A stretch of DNA of 64,000 bases from Spirogloea muscicola (taxonomy: Eukaryota > Streptophyta > Zygnematophyceae > Spirogloeales > Spirogloeaceae): contig WELB01000117.1 in NCBI GenBank assembly GCA_009602725.1, positions 371,264 through 435,263 of the forward strand, in the 5' to 3' direction. This document shows, one piece after another, positions 43,201 through 53,035 of this stretch. Numbering within the stretch: position 1 is the stretch's first letter; each line of letters opens with the position of its first letter. The notes beneath the pieces are model-generated. The model made no database searches and was not told the DNA's origin. It saw only the letters and a program-made list of their open reading frames with translations. The position numbers were made by a program, and so were the translations under genes.

Positions 43201-43500
43201 AGGACATTCTAGCATCCCGCAAGCAATCGGTGCTTGCTGTAGAATGCGGCTATCATTGAGTCTGCAGCGCTCCCAAGCACTCGCAATTCACCAGCATGCT
43301 GGTCGTGCATTAGCCGGGGTTTTATGGCTTCCGTGGTGGTGGTTTGATTTCTCAGTATAGCTTGTCAGATATGCATGTGCTCACTCGGGGATATTAGTGT
43401 CCCCCTTAGCCAGCTCATACCCAGTTAACAGGACATTTGTAAAGCTAGATTTGGCCTCCCTTTCAATGTCATGCGCACCGCGCGCCTTCCCTCTTTCAGG
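40245..43500 (+). mobile_element. Near-full-length non-LTR retrotransposon (F-type end), frameshifted
   Basis: The most complete element here, about 3.25 kb. ATG 40454 starts an Ala/Pro-rich region with RPYGTRSSTASTRAA. Near 41015 a finger-like WPSRRGVFLHEHHC resembles the N-terminal fingers of R2-type elements. The RT follows: PTGGVRPIAMGEVLTRLVSK (41475), WMALSIDVK (41662), GTRQGDPLGGVLF (41838), SYADDTTLVG (41940) and a thumb with LHDFQLAVAIL. The frame closes at 42607. Further on are the knuckle CECGHRLEDE...MLLC (42928), EAGYHAAMEVPGIMP, then a deletion of most of the nuclease region, QRSQALAIHQHAGRAL (43265) and SDMHVLTRGY with TAG at 43395. The 3' UTR ends with ATGCGCACCGCGCGCC near 43490. 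Frameshifts near 41590, 41700 and 42600 and the deletion make it inactive. Confidence 0.85.
41334..41380 (+). repeat. Short repeat inserted in the RT element
   Basis: CACACATGGCCTCCCCATCT and TTAATATACACGCATTTCC interrupt the coding region between the Pro-rich part and the RT. The same block is at 3113-3155. Confidence 0.6.
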
Positions 43501-43539
43501 ACTTGCGATACACCACCGTGCTGGGCGTGATAGAGGATT

Positions 43540-44105
43540 CCGGCACCTTGGGAGCAGATCATGGGGTCTGGGAGGCCTTGCGGAGACCAAAGCACAGTAC
43601 TCCGCCTGGAAAGTCGAGCTTTGGGCGGCCAGCTGCTGTTTGTGGAGGGTGACGAAGACGCCCCTCACGTCGTCCAGGCTGCCAACTACTTTGTTGTCGT
43701 CGGCGAACGTCGGCATGACGACGCTGGAGTGTGGCAGTGGGCTTCAAGGCTCAGTTGTGAGTCAGCGCAAAAGAGTCCTGCCAGTGGCATCGCTTGGCGC
43801 ACGCCTGTCGTAGATTGCACTTCTCCACCTTGCCGCTCCCTGTTCGCCAGAGAAGGTCACCAGGGTGGCCGTACCCGACGGTAGGAGGGAGAGGGAGGCC
43901 TCCCGGAGCTCCTCTGCAATAGCGCCGCGCTCCACACTGTCGGAAGTGTTGCGCACAATTAAAGCCAAGACCTTCGATCAGGGTGCAGGTCCAGGGTGGC
44001 AAATGCTCTGCAAACAACAGCTTCATCACACTCCCCAACCCTGCATTGTACTGATGGGTCGGCCTGAGCCGGCCCCAAATGTTGCTGCCTATGCAAGGCA
44101 AGCCC
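43540..44105 (-). pseudogene. Dead non-LTR reverse transcriptase fragment, unit 5
   Basis: Minus strand: NTSDSVERGAIAEELREASL (palm), TFSGEQGAARWRSAIYD, then TFADDNKVVGSLDDVRGVFV (catalytic box with the last residue Asn) and LHKQQLAAQSSTFQAEYCAL. Frames break between these blocks. This copy gives the clean empty sites for the MITE and the family B insertion found in unit 6. Confidence 0.78.
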
Positions 44106-44961
44106 AAATGGATAGAGGGGGCCGGGAAGCAGCACCGCAAGTGGCTACTCCGAATGGGTGCCCAATAATCCGTGCTCAAGTCGCAAGTCGGAGTAACTCG
44201 CAGCCGGAAAAGAGTCACCAAGTGACCAGCACAATATGCATGTGTAGAACCCCGTTGCCTTTACTGTGAGAAGGGTGCCAGTGTTGTCTAGCCATCTCGG
44301 ACACACCCGCAATGGATGCAGCGGGGAGCACATAAATTCTTAAATCACAGGAGCCTCAATAGAGGTGGAATTATCGGGCTCCCCTAGACCCCTGTCGACG
44401 CAGGACAACGTAACCAGGCACGCTGCTCCGTTCACGGACTCATTGTATTGTAGCAGCCCAAACTGACCCAATATCAGTAGAAGTCAGCAAAGGACTATGC
44501 ATTTAGAGGAATTCTGTAGATGTCAGAATATGTGACACTCAGTAAACCTCCAATATGCCAATTGGGCTGAGCGTCTTGCAGGTTGCAGGATGAAGGACAG
44601 GTATCCAAAATTGTGGCTTTGCTGTCCTCCTCACATTAGCAACATTTACAGCAACCTACAGCCCTGCTGTGACTCCCGAGCTGAACTGAGTTGACTCACA
44701 AAAAACCTGGCAATCGGGGCCTCTGCCTGCGTAATACCCTGACAGAATGACTGCGGAAGCAGCAATTCTAGAGCAGCGTTACTGGAGCAGGGCTTAGTTG
44801 ACATCAATGCAAGCTGAGAGATGTGCTTGTGCCATTCTGACGAGATATTGTTGACTAGCAAAGCAAAGGAGCGACTGGCTATGCACGTTGCGGACACAGT
44901 AGAGACATGTGCCATCGGCTTCCTGCCCGTAGCTGTCAGAGAAGATATTGAATTGAACATA
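44106..44961. repeat. Unit spacer, copy 5
   Basis: Closest to copy 6 (48.85-49.75 kb), sharing GATGGGTCGGCCTGAGCCGG and long following stretches. No gene recognised. Confidence 0.75.
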
Positions 44962-46943
44962 TCAGATAGCAGTCTCATGATGAATGCGAAATTTGAAAAA
45001 GTATTCATGAGCTAGACCACAGTCGGCCTCCCATCGCTCTTCCACCCTCTCCAGACGAGCTACTCTTGCACAATGCTCTGCAACATTTTGCGGCAGCCGT
45101 TTGACTTGTCTATATGAAAGGCCGGCCACATGCACATATGCTAGTTGGCTGCAAGTAGCTAGGAGGTCGGCAATCATCTGGACGTATACTCTCTCGGGGC
45201 AACGCCCAGAATAGCATAAGCGCGCAATGTGCAGGCTTGTGCATGGGCTCACCAAGTGAGAGATAGTCTGATGAACATCCTTACCTCCATATATACGTGA
45301 GTCCATTGCCACCTCGGTAGGGCATGGAAGTGCCAGTAACCTATCCTTAGTGCGCCATCTACTTTAAAAGGGCACATTACCAAGCTCCAGGCTAACAAGC
45401 TTACCGCAATGGCAAGAATTGTTGCCCAGTCCTTGCTAGGTGGCAGATAAAAGACCTCAGCAAGTCGAAGTGCAGAAAGGCCAGAGCACCAGCCGCCGAG
45501 CTTCCAGAAGCCATGCATAATATCGTCTTCGGCTGAACAAAACTCAACGTCGAGGGACCGGAGCGATGAAACACTGGTAGGGAAGTACAAGGCCGGCCCA
45601 CAGAAGTGAATCATCTTCAGACGAAGGGCCACCAAGTGGGGGGCCTTGGCCAAGAAGGCATCCAAATGCAGGGCTGTCACCTTCCACCCTTTTAAACTCA
45701 GCACCGAAAGGGATGGGAGCTCGTTGCAAGCGAGCAGCCACGGATCGAGGGCACCATCTGAACTACCATCAATGTGAAGTTCTTGCAACTGCGAGCAAGA
45801 GGCAGCTAGGCCCTTGATTGCATCAGTGTTGTCATCATTTTCTGAGATGCGTATGTCTACTACCTGTAACCTTGAGAACTTGGCTGCAGCTGACTCCGGC
45901 GGCAGCCCGCGGCAAATCCAGGGCCTATCGCTGAGCAACCGCGTCAGCGAGCAGCATGATGACGTTAGCGCCTCAGAGGAGACTGGCGACAGCCTTGGAC
46001 AGGCTTGAAGGCCGACCTGCTGCAGCAGCGGGCAAGCGGAGGCCAGCGCAATAATCCCGTCGTCCGTGATGTTCTCCCAGCCAGTCAAGAGGAGCGATCG
46101 TAGCTGCGGCAGCAAATTGTTGGCAATGTATAGAAGTCCTGCGTCTGTGAGAGAACCAGAGGGCCGCTTGGAAATGCTAAGCTCTAGCTCCGTGAGACGC
46201 TTGCACGAGACGACGATAGCTTGGATGTCCTCGTCTGCAGAAGGCGTTGTCGATCATACCGGCCCGTCAGTTCCCATCGTTTAACATGAAGGGAAGGCGG
46301 ATTTTCGCTGCAGTGACAGGGCATTGACCATCTATATCGAGCATCTAGATCAGAGCACGTACTACAGAATAGGTTAGCAGCTCACCAGAGAGGTCGCACG
46401 AAATCATGGAGAGGCTCTCGAGGACCTTGAGCTCGGCAATGACGGAATCAGAACGGCTGGGGGGCGCTCGAGAACCAGCCCCCGCAGAATCCGTGCATGG
46501 GCGACGAGAGCACTTAGACCGTCAATTAGCCGCTCTGTCGGTACCTTAACGTGTTTCCAGCATTGGCACTTGGACCCCAGGGTCACCCGCAGGTCTGAGA
46601 GTGCAGTGGTGGCCGCCAGCGAGCGGAAGTCGGGGAGAAGTGGACCCCGACTTCCGCTCGCGGAGTAGTGGACGGTGAGGCGTAGCCGGGCGAGGTTCGG
46701 GAAGGCTGTGGCCAGCGCCGGGCCGAGCTGCCGCTTCTTGAGCACCGACGGCGGCTGCCATTCCCCGAGCTGCCTGCGCTCGCGCAGCGCGAGCTCGGTG
46801 ATGGAGGCCTTGACCAGGCGGCGCCAGCGGCGGCAGACGCGCGCGAGCGGGAGCCAGCCGGAGGCGCCGTGCGGGGCGTGGGCGGGCGGCGCGGCGGCGC
46901 GGGCGAGGATCGACGCCAGGCACTCGTCCGGGAGGCCGTCCAT
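44962..46943 (-). pseudogene. F-box/LRR gene copy 5
   Basis: ATG 46943: MDGLPDECLASILARAAAPP, LARVCRRWRRLVKASITELA, VLKKRQLGPALATAFPNLAR, DLRVTLGSKCQCWKHVKVPT, RGLVLERPPAVLI. A frameshift near 46455 then breaks exon 1. Exon 2 is open from LPQLRSLLLTGWENITDDGI to about 45410, where another frameshift occurs. The C-terminal LAYVHVAGLSYRQVKRLPQN to FRIHHETAI is intact and ends at 44962. Two frameshifts relative to copies 4 and 6. Near 46630 a short inverted repeat of the sequence GGAAGTCGGGG...CCCCGACTTCC is present. Confidence 0.82.
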
Positions 46944-47034
46944 GGCGGGCAGAGCGGCGAGAAGACTGCGGCTGAGATGAGCGCGCCGGAGCGAGAGCTG
47001 GACCGGCTCTGGAAGAAGAAAAAAAGAGAAAGCG

Positions 47035-47275
47035 GCTGCTGATATGGAAGAAAGAGGGAGAGACACTTTCAGAACTTACGATACACCACCGTGCTGGGCG
47101 TGAAAGAAGAATTGCTCGCCAATCGAGGATAAAGAAGAAGGCTCGCCCATAGAGAAAGAGGGGCTGACAAAGCCAGCCCAAAAAGAATGAACAAAGTACT
47201 AGAAGGGGGCCAGGGGAAGCAAAATAAGCACAAAAAGAAACAAAGCAACTACGAATCACTCAGTGACCAGAAAGT
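47035..47275 (-). mobile_element. Family E tail piece and family B 3' UTR
   Basis: 47030-47050 carries the family E tail end (AAAGCGGCTGCTGATATGGA). 47143-47270 is a minus-strand family B 3' UTR with GGGCTGACAAAGCCAGCCC and CTCGCCCATAGAGAAAG. Both are non-coding. Confidence 0.65.
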
Positions 47276-47371
47276 GGAGTCCGGCACCTTGGGGGCAGAT
47301 TCTGGGAGGCCTTGCGGACAGTACTCCGCCCGCAAGTTCGAGCTTTGGGCGCCAGCTGCTGTTTGTGGAGG

Positions 47372-47440
47372 GTGGCACTCCCAATGAAGAAAATGCCCCA
47401 ATGGGGGAGTGCCACTTTTTTTTTTTTGGGGGCAAGGGCG
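47372..47440. mobile_element. Palindromic tail insertion
   Basis: Unit 5 reads GGAGGGTGACGAAGACGCCC. Unit 6 has about 65 extra bases here: GTGGCACTCCCAATG, a short spacer, then CAATGGGGGAGTGCCAC followed by a 12-T run and GGGGGCAAGGGC. It looks like two opposed copies of the family A terminal tail. Confidence 0.75.
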
Positions 47441-47475
47441 AAGACGCCCCTCACGTCGTCCGGGCTTGCCAACTA

Positions 47476-47859
47476 CAGTAAAACCTGTCTAAGCTTATCC
47501 TCCATAAGCTTATATCCTGTCTAAGGTTATCAAATTCTGGCCAACCGAGTCGGTTTAGTGGCGTAAGCTTATATCCTCTCTACTTCCATACTTTATAAGT
47601 TTTTCTCAAATGTAAGCCTATACCTATACCATGCGACGGCGTGCGACCGTGCGACGGTCGTGCGACGGCCGTGCGACCAACCGTGCGACCTGTGTCACGT
47701 GACGTCACGCTAAAACTTAACCCCCTAACCCTTAACCCTACCCCTAACCCCTTAACCCTAGGGGTCAGGGGTTAAGCAGTACCCTGTTTATAGCTATAAC
47801 CTGTGTATCGTGATACAAATCTTCCCAACCGACCGCATAAGCTTAGACAGGTTTTACTG
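47476..47859. mobile_element. MITE with TA target duplication
   Basis: 384 bp with perfect 23-bp terminal inverted repeats beginning CAGTAAAACCTGTCTAAG. Flanking TA lies at 47474-47475 and 47860-47861. The empty site is intact in unit 5 (GCCAACTACTTTGTTGTCG at 43681). TA target and CAGT-type ends fit the Tc1/mariner-pogo superfamily (inference). No transposase. Internally there are sub-terminal repeats of the TAAGCTTATATCCT motif, a GTGCGACCGTGCGACGG tract and telomere-like CCCTAACCC repeats. Confidence 0.95.
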
Positions 47860-47971
47860 TACTTTGTTGTCGTCGGCGAACGTCGGCATGACGACGCCGG
47901 AGTGCGGCAGTGGCCTTCAAGGCTCAGTTGTGAGTCAGCGCAAAAGAGTCCTGCCAGTGGCAACACTTGGC

Positions 47972-48570
47972 CACCCCACAGGCCGGCGGGCCACGTCTTC
48001 TCCTGGACGTGGTGACCACCGACGCCTTCGACCGCTCCCACCCAGCCCAGTGTGCCACCCAGGCTGGGTATGCGGTCGCCGGCGCCGCTCGCGCCAAGGA
48101 GCTCAAGTACGCTGACCATCCGCCGGCAGACAAGTTCTTCCCGTTGGCCATAGACACCCATGGGGCGCTGGGCGCTCGGTGGCTCGAGCTGCTCACCCAG
48201 CTCGCCCGCCACACCATCGCCCGTCGCTTCCATGGGGAGCCTGTAAACTTCCCTGCAGCAGGGTCGCTGGCGCAATTCTATCGCATGCGCCTGGCCGTCT
48301 CGCTGCAGCGGTCGATGGCCCGTGCGCTGCACCTTCGTGCCGGCCGGGCTCTTGCTGCTGCCTCTGGCTCTGGCCAGGGGACCCACTTTCAGGACCCTAG
48401 CCTCTCTGATTTGCGGCGGCTTAGCAGGGATTACTGATATTTGCAGCTGCTTTCTTTCTTTCTGTGCTTTGTTTTCTTAGCGCTTCCTCTGGCCCCCCTT
48501 CTCGTACTTTGTTCATTCATTTTTGGGCTGGCTTTTCCAGCCCCTATCCTCAATGGGCGAGCCCTTCTCT
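47972..48570 (+). mobile_element. Non-LTR family B, young 5'-truncated copy
   Basis: 599 bp with CTTGGC duplicated at 47966-47971 and 48571-48576; the empty site is in unit 5 near 43789. The frame is open from the truncation to the stop at 48435-48437: GGPRLLLDVVTTDAFDRSHP, AKELKYADHPPADKFFPLAI, HGALGARWLELLTQLARHTI, RMRLAVSLQRSMARALHLRA and SDLRRLSRDY. The 3' UTR has GGGCTGGCTTTTCCAGCCCC and ends CAATGGGCGAGCCCTTCTCT. No internal damage in the remaining part. Confidence 0.93.
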
Positions 48571-48850
48571 CTTGGCGCACGCCTGTCGTAGATAGCACTT
48601 CTCCACCCTGCCGCTCCCTCTTCGCCTGAGAAGGTCACCCAGGTGGCCATACCTGACGGTAGGAGGGAGAGGGAGGCCTCCCGGAGCTCCTCTGCAATAG
48701 CACCGCGCTCCACACTGTCGAAACTGTTGCGCACATTATTAATTTTTGAAAAAGCTAAGACCTTCGATCAGGGTGCAGGTCCAGGGTGGCAAATACTCTG
48801 CAAACAACAGCTTCTTCACACTCCCTAACCCTGCATTGTACTGATGGGTC

Positions 48851-49750
48851 GGCCTGAGCCGGCCCCAAATGTTGCTGCCTGTGCAAGGCAAGCCCAAGTG
48901 GATAGAAGGGGCCGGGAAGCAGCACCGCAAGTGGCTACTCCGAATGGGTGCTCAATGACCCGTGCTCAACAGTCGCAAGTCGGAGTAACTAGCAGCCGGA
49001 AAAGAGTCACCAAGTGACCAGCACAATATGCATGTTTTGAACCCCTTTGCCTACACTGTGAGAAGGGTGCCAGTGTTGGTCAGCTATGTCGGACACACCC
49101 GCAACGGATGCAGCGGGGAGCACAAAAAGTCTTACATCACAGGAGCCTCAATATAGGTGGAATCATCGGGTTACTCTAGACCCCTGTCGACGTAGGACAA
49201 CGTAACAACGTTGCTCCGTTCACGGATCCAGAATACAGTAGCAGCCCAAACTGACCCTATATCAGTAGAAGTCAGCAAAGGATTCTGCATTTAGAGGAAT
49301 CCTGTAGATGTCAGAATATGTGACACCCAGAAAACCTCCGATATGCCAATTGGGCAGAACGTCTGGCAGGTTGCAGGATGAAGGACAATCATTCAAATTT
49401 GTGGCTATGCTGTCCTCCTCACATCAGCAACATTTACAGCAACCTATAGCCACTGCTGTGACTCCCGAGCAGAACTGAGTTGACTCACCAAAAACCTGCC
49501 AATCAGGGCCTCTGCCTGCGTATACCCTGACAGACTGACTTCGGGAGCAGCAATTCTAGAGTAGCACAACTGGAGCAGGGCTTAGTTCACATCAATGGCA
49601 AGCTGAGAGATGTGCTTGTGCCATTCTGACGAGATATTGTTGACTAGCAAAACAAAGGAGCGACTGGCTATTCACGTTGCGGACACAGTAGAGGCATGTG
49701 CCATCGGCTTCCTGCCCGTAGCTGTCAGCGAAGATATTGAATTGAACATA
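48851..49750. repeat. Unit spacer, copy 6
   Basis: Near-duplicate of copy 5 spacer. No gene recognised. Confidence 0.75.
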
Positions 49751-51730
49751 TCAAATAGCAGTCTCATGATGAATGCGGAATTTGAAAAAGTATTCATGAG
49801 CTAGACCACGGTCGGCCTCCCATCGCTCTTCCACCCTCTCCAGACGAGCTACTCCTGCACAATGCTCTGCAAGATCTTGCGGCAGCCGTTTGACTTGTCT
49901 ATATGAAAGGCCGGCCACATGCACGTATGCTAGTTGGCTGCAAGTAGCTAGGAGGTCGGCAATAATCTGGACGTATACTCTCTCGGGGCAACGCCCAGAA
50001 TAGCATAAGCGCACAATGTGCAGGCTTATGCATGGGCTCACCAAGTGAGAGATAGTCTGATGAACATCCTTACCTCCATATATACGTGAGTCCATTGCCA
50101 CATCTGTAGAGCATGGAAGTGCCAGTGACCTATCCTCAGTGCACCATCTGTCTTCAGTCATTGAATAGGGCACATCACCAAGCTCCAGGCTAACAAGCTT
50201 ACTGCAGCCGGCAAGCAGTGTTGCCCAGTCCTTGCTTGGTAAGACCTTAGCAAGTCGAAGTGCTGAAAGGCCAGAGCACCAGCCGCCGAGCTTCCAGAAG
50301 CCATGCATACTATCGTTGTCAAATCTGGCCGAACAAAGTTCAACGTCGAGGGACCGGAGCGATGGAAGTCTGGTAGGGAAGTACAATTCCGGCCCACAGA
50401 AGTGAAGCCTCTTCAGACGAAGGGCCACTAAGCGGGGGGCCTTGGCCAAGAAGGCATCCAAATGCAGGGCTGTCACCTTCCACCAACCTTCTAAACTCAG
50501 CACCGAAAGGGATGGGAGCTCGTTGCAAACAAGCAGCCACGGATCGAGGGCACCTGAGCCATCAATGTGAAGTCCTCCCAACTGCGAGCAAAAGGCAGCT
50601 AGGCACTTGATTGCATCAGTGTTGTCATCATCTTCTGAAATGCGTATGTCTACTACCTGCAAACTTGAGAACTTGGCTGCAGCTGACTCCGGCGGCAGCC
50701 CGTGGCAAATCCAGGGCCCGTCACTGATCAACCGCGTCAGCGAGCAGCATGATGACATTAGCGCCTCGAAGGAGACTGGCGACAGCCTTGGACAGGCTTG
50801 AAGGCCGAACTGCTGCAGCAGCGGGCAAGCGGAGGCTAGCGCAATAATCCCGGCGTCTGTGATGTTCCCACAGCCAGTCAAGCGGAGCGATTGTAGCTGC
50901 AGCAAATTGCTGGCGATGTATAGAAGTCCTGCATCTGTGAAAGATCTGGAGGGCCGCGTGAAGATATCAAGCTCCAGCTTCGTGAGACGCTTGCAAGAAA
51001 CAACGATACTTTGGACGTCCGCGTCTGCAGAAGGCGTGATCGACCAGAAAGACACCTCAATATCCCCTATTCTTACAGCGAAGGCGGAGTTTCGCTGCAG
51101 TGACAGGGTATTGACCATCTATATCAAGCATCTAGATCAGAGCACGAAGCACAGAAGAGTGTAGCGGCTTACCAGAGAAGTCGCACGAAGTCATGGAGAG
51201 GCTCTCGAGGACCGTGAGCTGGGCAATGACGGGAACCAGAACGGCTGGGGGCCACTGGAGACTCAGCCCCCGCAGTATCCGTGCGTGGGCAACGAGAGCA
51301 TTTAGACCGTTATTAGCCGCTCTGTCGGCACGTCAACGTCTTTCCAGCATCGGCACTTGGACCCCAGGGTCACCCACAGGTCTGAGAGAGCAGTGGCGGC
51401 CGCCAGCGAGCGGAAGTCGGGGAGAAGTGGACCCCGATCTCCGTCCGCGGAGTAGTGCACGGTGAGGCGTAGCCGCGCGAGGTTCGGGAAAGCTGTGGCC
51501 AGCGCCGGGCCGAGCTGCCGCTTCTTGAGCACCGACGGCGGCTACCATTCCCTGAACTGCCTGCGCTAGCGCAGGGCGAGCTCGGTGACGGAGCCCTTGA
51601 CCAGGCGGCGCCAGCGGCGGCAGACGCGCGCGAGCGGCAGCCAGCCGGAGGCGCCGAGCGGGGCGTGGGCGGGCGGCGCGGCGGCGCGGGCGAGGATCGC
51701 CGCCAGGCACTCGTCCGGGAGGCCGTCCAT
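49751..51730 (-). pseudogene. F-box/LRR gene copy 6 (nonsense in F-box exon)
   Basis: ATG 51730: MDGLPDECLAAILARAAAPP, LARVCRRWRRLVKGSVTELA, LR, then TAG near 51567 where the other copies have GAG (Glu). After this the frame is VLKKRQLGPALATAFPNLAR-like (MLKKRQ...) with a further break near 51305. Exon 2, by contrast, is fully open from about 51026 to the stop at 49751: DADVQSIVVSCKRLTKLELD, LRLTGCGNITDAGIIALASA and on to LAYVHVAGLSYRQVKRLPQD and FRIHHETAI. It gives the full-length C-terminus that copy 4 lacks. Confidence 0.85.
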
Positions 51731-51819
51731 GGCGGGCAGAGCGGCGATAAGAATGCGGCTGAGAAGAAGCGCCCGGGCGAGCGCTGGACCGGCTCTGGAA
51801 GAGGTAACCTCCAAGTAGA

Positions 51820-52001
51820 GAGAGAGAAGGCGCGCGGGGCGCATGAATTGAAAGGGAGGCCAATTCAAGCCAATACATTGTTCAGGCAGAGTCGAGTGCA
51901 GACTAAACAATGCTACATAATACGGAGACCTAATCTAAGGTACCTAAGATGACATTAGTACCCACGGGTGAGCACAAACAAATCTGACAAGCTAACTTGG
52001 G
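51820..52001 (-). mobile_element. Family F 3' end with 19-bp flanking direct repeat
   Basis: GAGGTAACCTCCAAGTAGA is present at 51801-51819 and 52002-52020. Between them the minus strand reads SLSDLFVLTRGY with stop, then a 3' UTR ending GGCCTCCCTTTCAATTCATG, GCGCCCCGCGCGCCTTCTC. Longer duplication than for the A, B and D insertions. Confidence 0.78.
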
Positions 52002-52020
52002 GAGGTAACCTCCAAGTAGA

Positions 52021-52115
52021 AAGAAAGTGCTCGCCCATAGAGAAAAGAAGTGGCACTCCCAATGTGGGCAAGGGCTGCGAAAAGCCAGCCCAAAAAGAAT
52101 TGACAGGTTCGAAGG
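52021..52115 (-). mobile_element. Family A tail (two stacked tails)
   Basis: GTGCTCGCCCATAGAG (one tail type) is followed by GGCACTCCCAATGTGGGC and GGGCTGCGAAAAGCCAGCCC (family A tail). Confidence 0.7.
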
Positions 52116-52690
52116 GGCCGAAAAAGCGTGGAGCAGCTACAAAAGGCCCATAGAGAAGGGGGCCTCGGAAAAGCCTCGAAGCCAGCCCAAGAATGGACAA
52201 GATTCAAAGAGCCAAAAAGTTGCTGAAAAGAATTAGAGGTTACCGAACGATTAAGAATGAATGATTAGTTCCTGCCGATCAGAAGAGAAGGCGCGCGCGG
52301 TGCGCATGAATCAAAAGGGAGGCCATATCAAGCCAAATTATCCCACTAGCTGCGTCCTGTGGGTCATGGATTTCGATCAGTACTTGCTGTTCAGAGATAA
52401 TGAAGCGCCAACTCGCACAAGACGCGGTAGATGAATATTTGAAAGGCTTGGCGCCTTACGGGCCGGGGCAGAAAGCAAGCGCGCCCGCCACCGCCGCGTC
52501 AGAGAGCAAGCGCGGCCAGATTGACTGGTGGCTGAATGGAGGGGCCCACGCGCGATGGCCCAACACGTGGCAGGCACGGGGCGGCCTCGACAGTGCCCGA
52601 GGGAGCAGGGAAATTGAACATTGAAACTGATGGGGGTGAATAGAGATTCCGGGCTGGCTTTTCGCAGCCCTTGCCCCCATTGGGCGGGTC
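52116..52690. other. Tail debris and unrecognised sequence
   Basis: A family F tail (GGCGCGCGCGGTGCGCATGA near 52290) in reverse orientation, other tail fragments (GGGCTGGCTTTTCGCAGCCC near 52652) and GC-rich non-coding sequence. No gene recognised. Confidence 0.4.
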
Positions 52691-52792
52691 ACTGAGCGGG
52701 TCACTTTGCTGTAGATTATGTAGGTCTTTAGATGTGCTTGCCTTTGTACTTGGCCTTTGGCCTTCGTTTGTTACAAATACACGAAATTCTTC
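52688..52792 (+). mobile_element. Family D tail fragment
   Basis: Begins at CACTGAGCGGGTCAC (right half of the stop hairpin) and runs through GATGTGCTTGCCTTTGTACT to AATACACGAAAT. Confidence 0.8.
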
Positions 52793-52849
52793 TCATTGGG
52801 AGTGCCACTTTTTCTTCAATAGAGATGGGAGGAGTTTTCCCAGCAGCTA

Positions 52850-53020
52850 GTCTGTCGGAATTGAGCCTGTCCGTCTCGCTGCACACAAGTCCATGGCTCG
52901 CGCGCTGCAACTGCGTGCCGGTCGTGCCCTAGCTGCAGCCTCTGGCCCTGGCCAGGGGACCCGCTACCAGGAGCCCAGTTTCTCCGACCTGCGGCTGCTC
53001 AGCAGGGGTTACTGAGTGAT
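52850..53020 (+). mobile_element. Family B 3' end fragment
   Basis: Frame ARALQLRAGRALAAASG, then SDLRLLSRGY with TGA at 53012-53014. Truncated at both sides. A family A copy follows directly. Confidence 0.75.
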
Positions 53021-53035
53021 TCGTAGCTGCTAGAC

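Larger units (their letters stand above)
47276..48850 (-). pseudogene. Dead non-LTR reverse transcriptase fragment, unit 6 (three insertions)
   Basis: Paralogue of 43540-44105. Continuous host blocks lie at 47276-47372, 47430-47475, 47860-47971 and 48571-48850, separated by an inverted-tail insertion, a MITE and a family B element. Minus-strand NSFDSVERGAIAEELREASL is readable near 48690. Confidence 0.8.

Noticed and set aside
47720-47770. Telomere-like repeats considered as a real chromosome end or interstitial fusion
   Set aside because: They lie inside the 384-bp MITE with intact ends, so they belong to the element.
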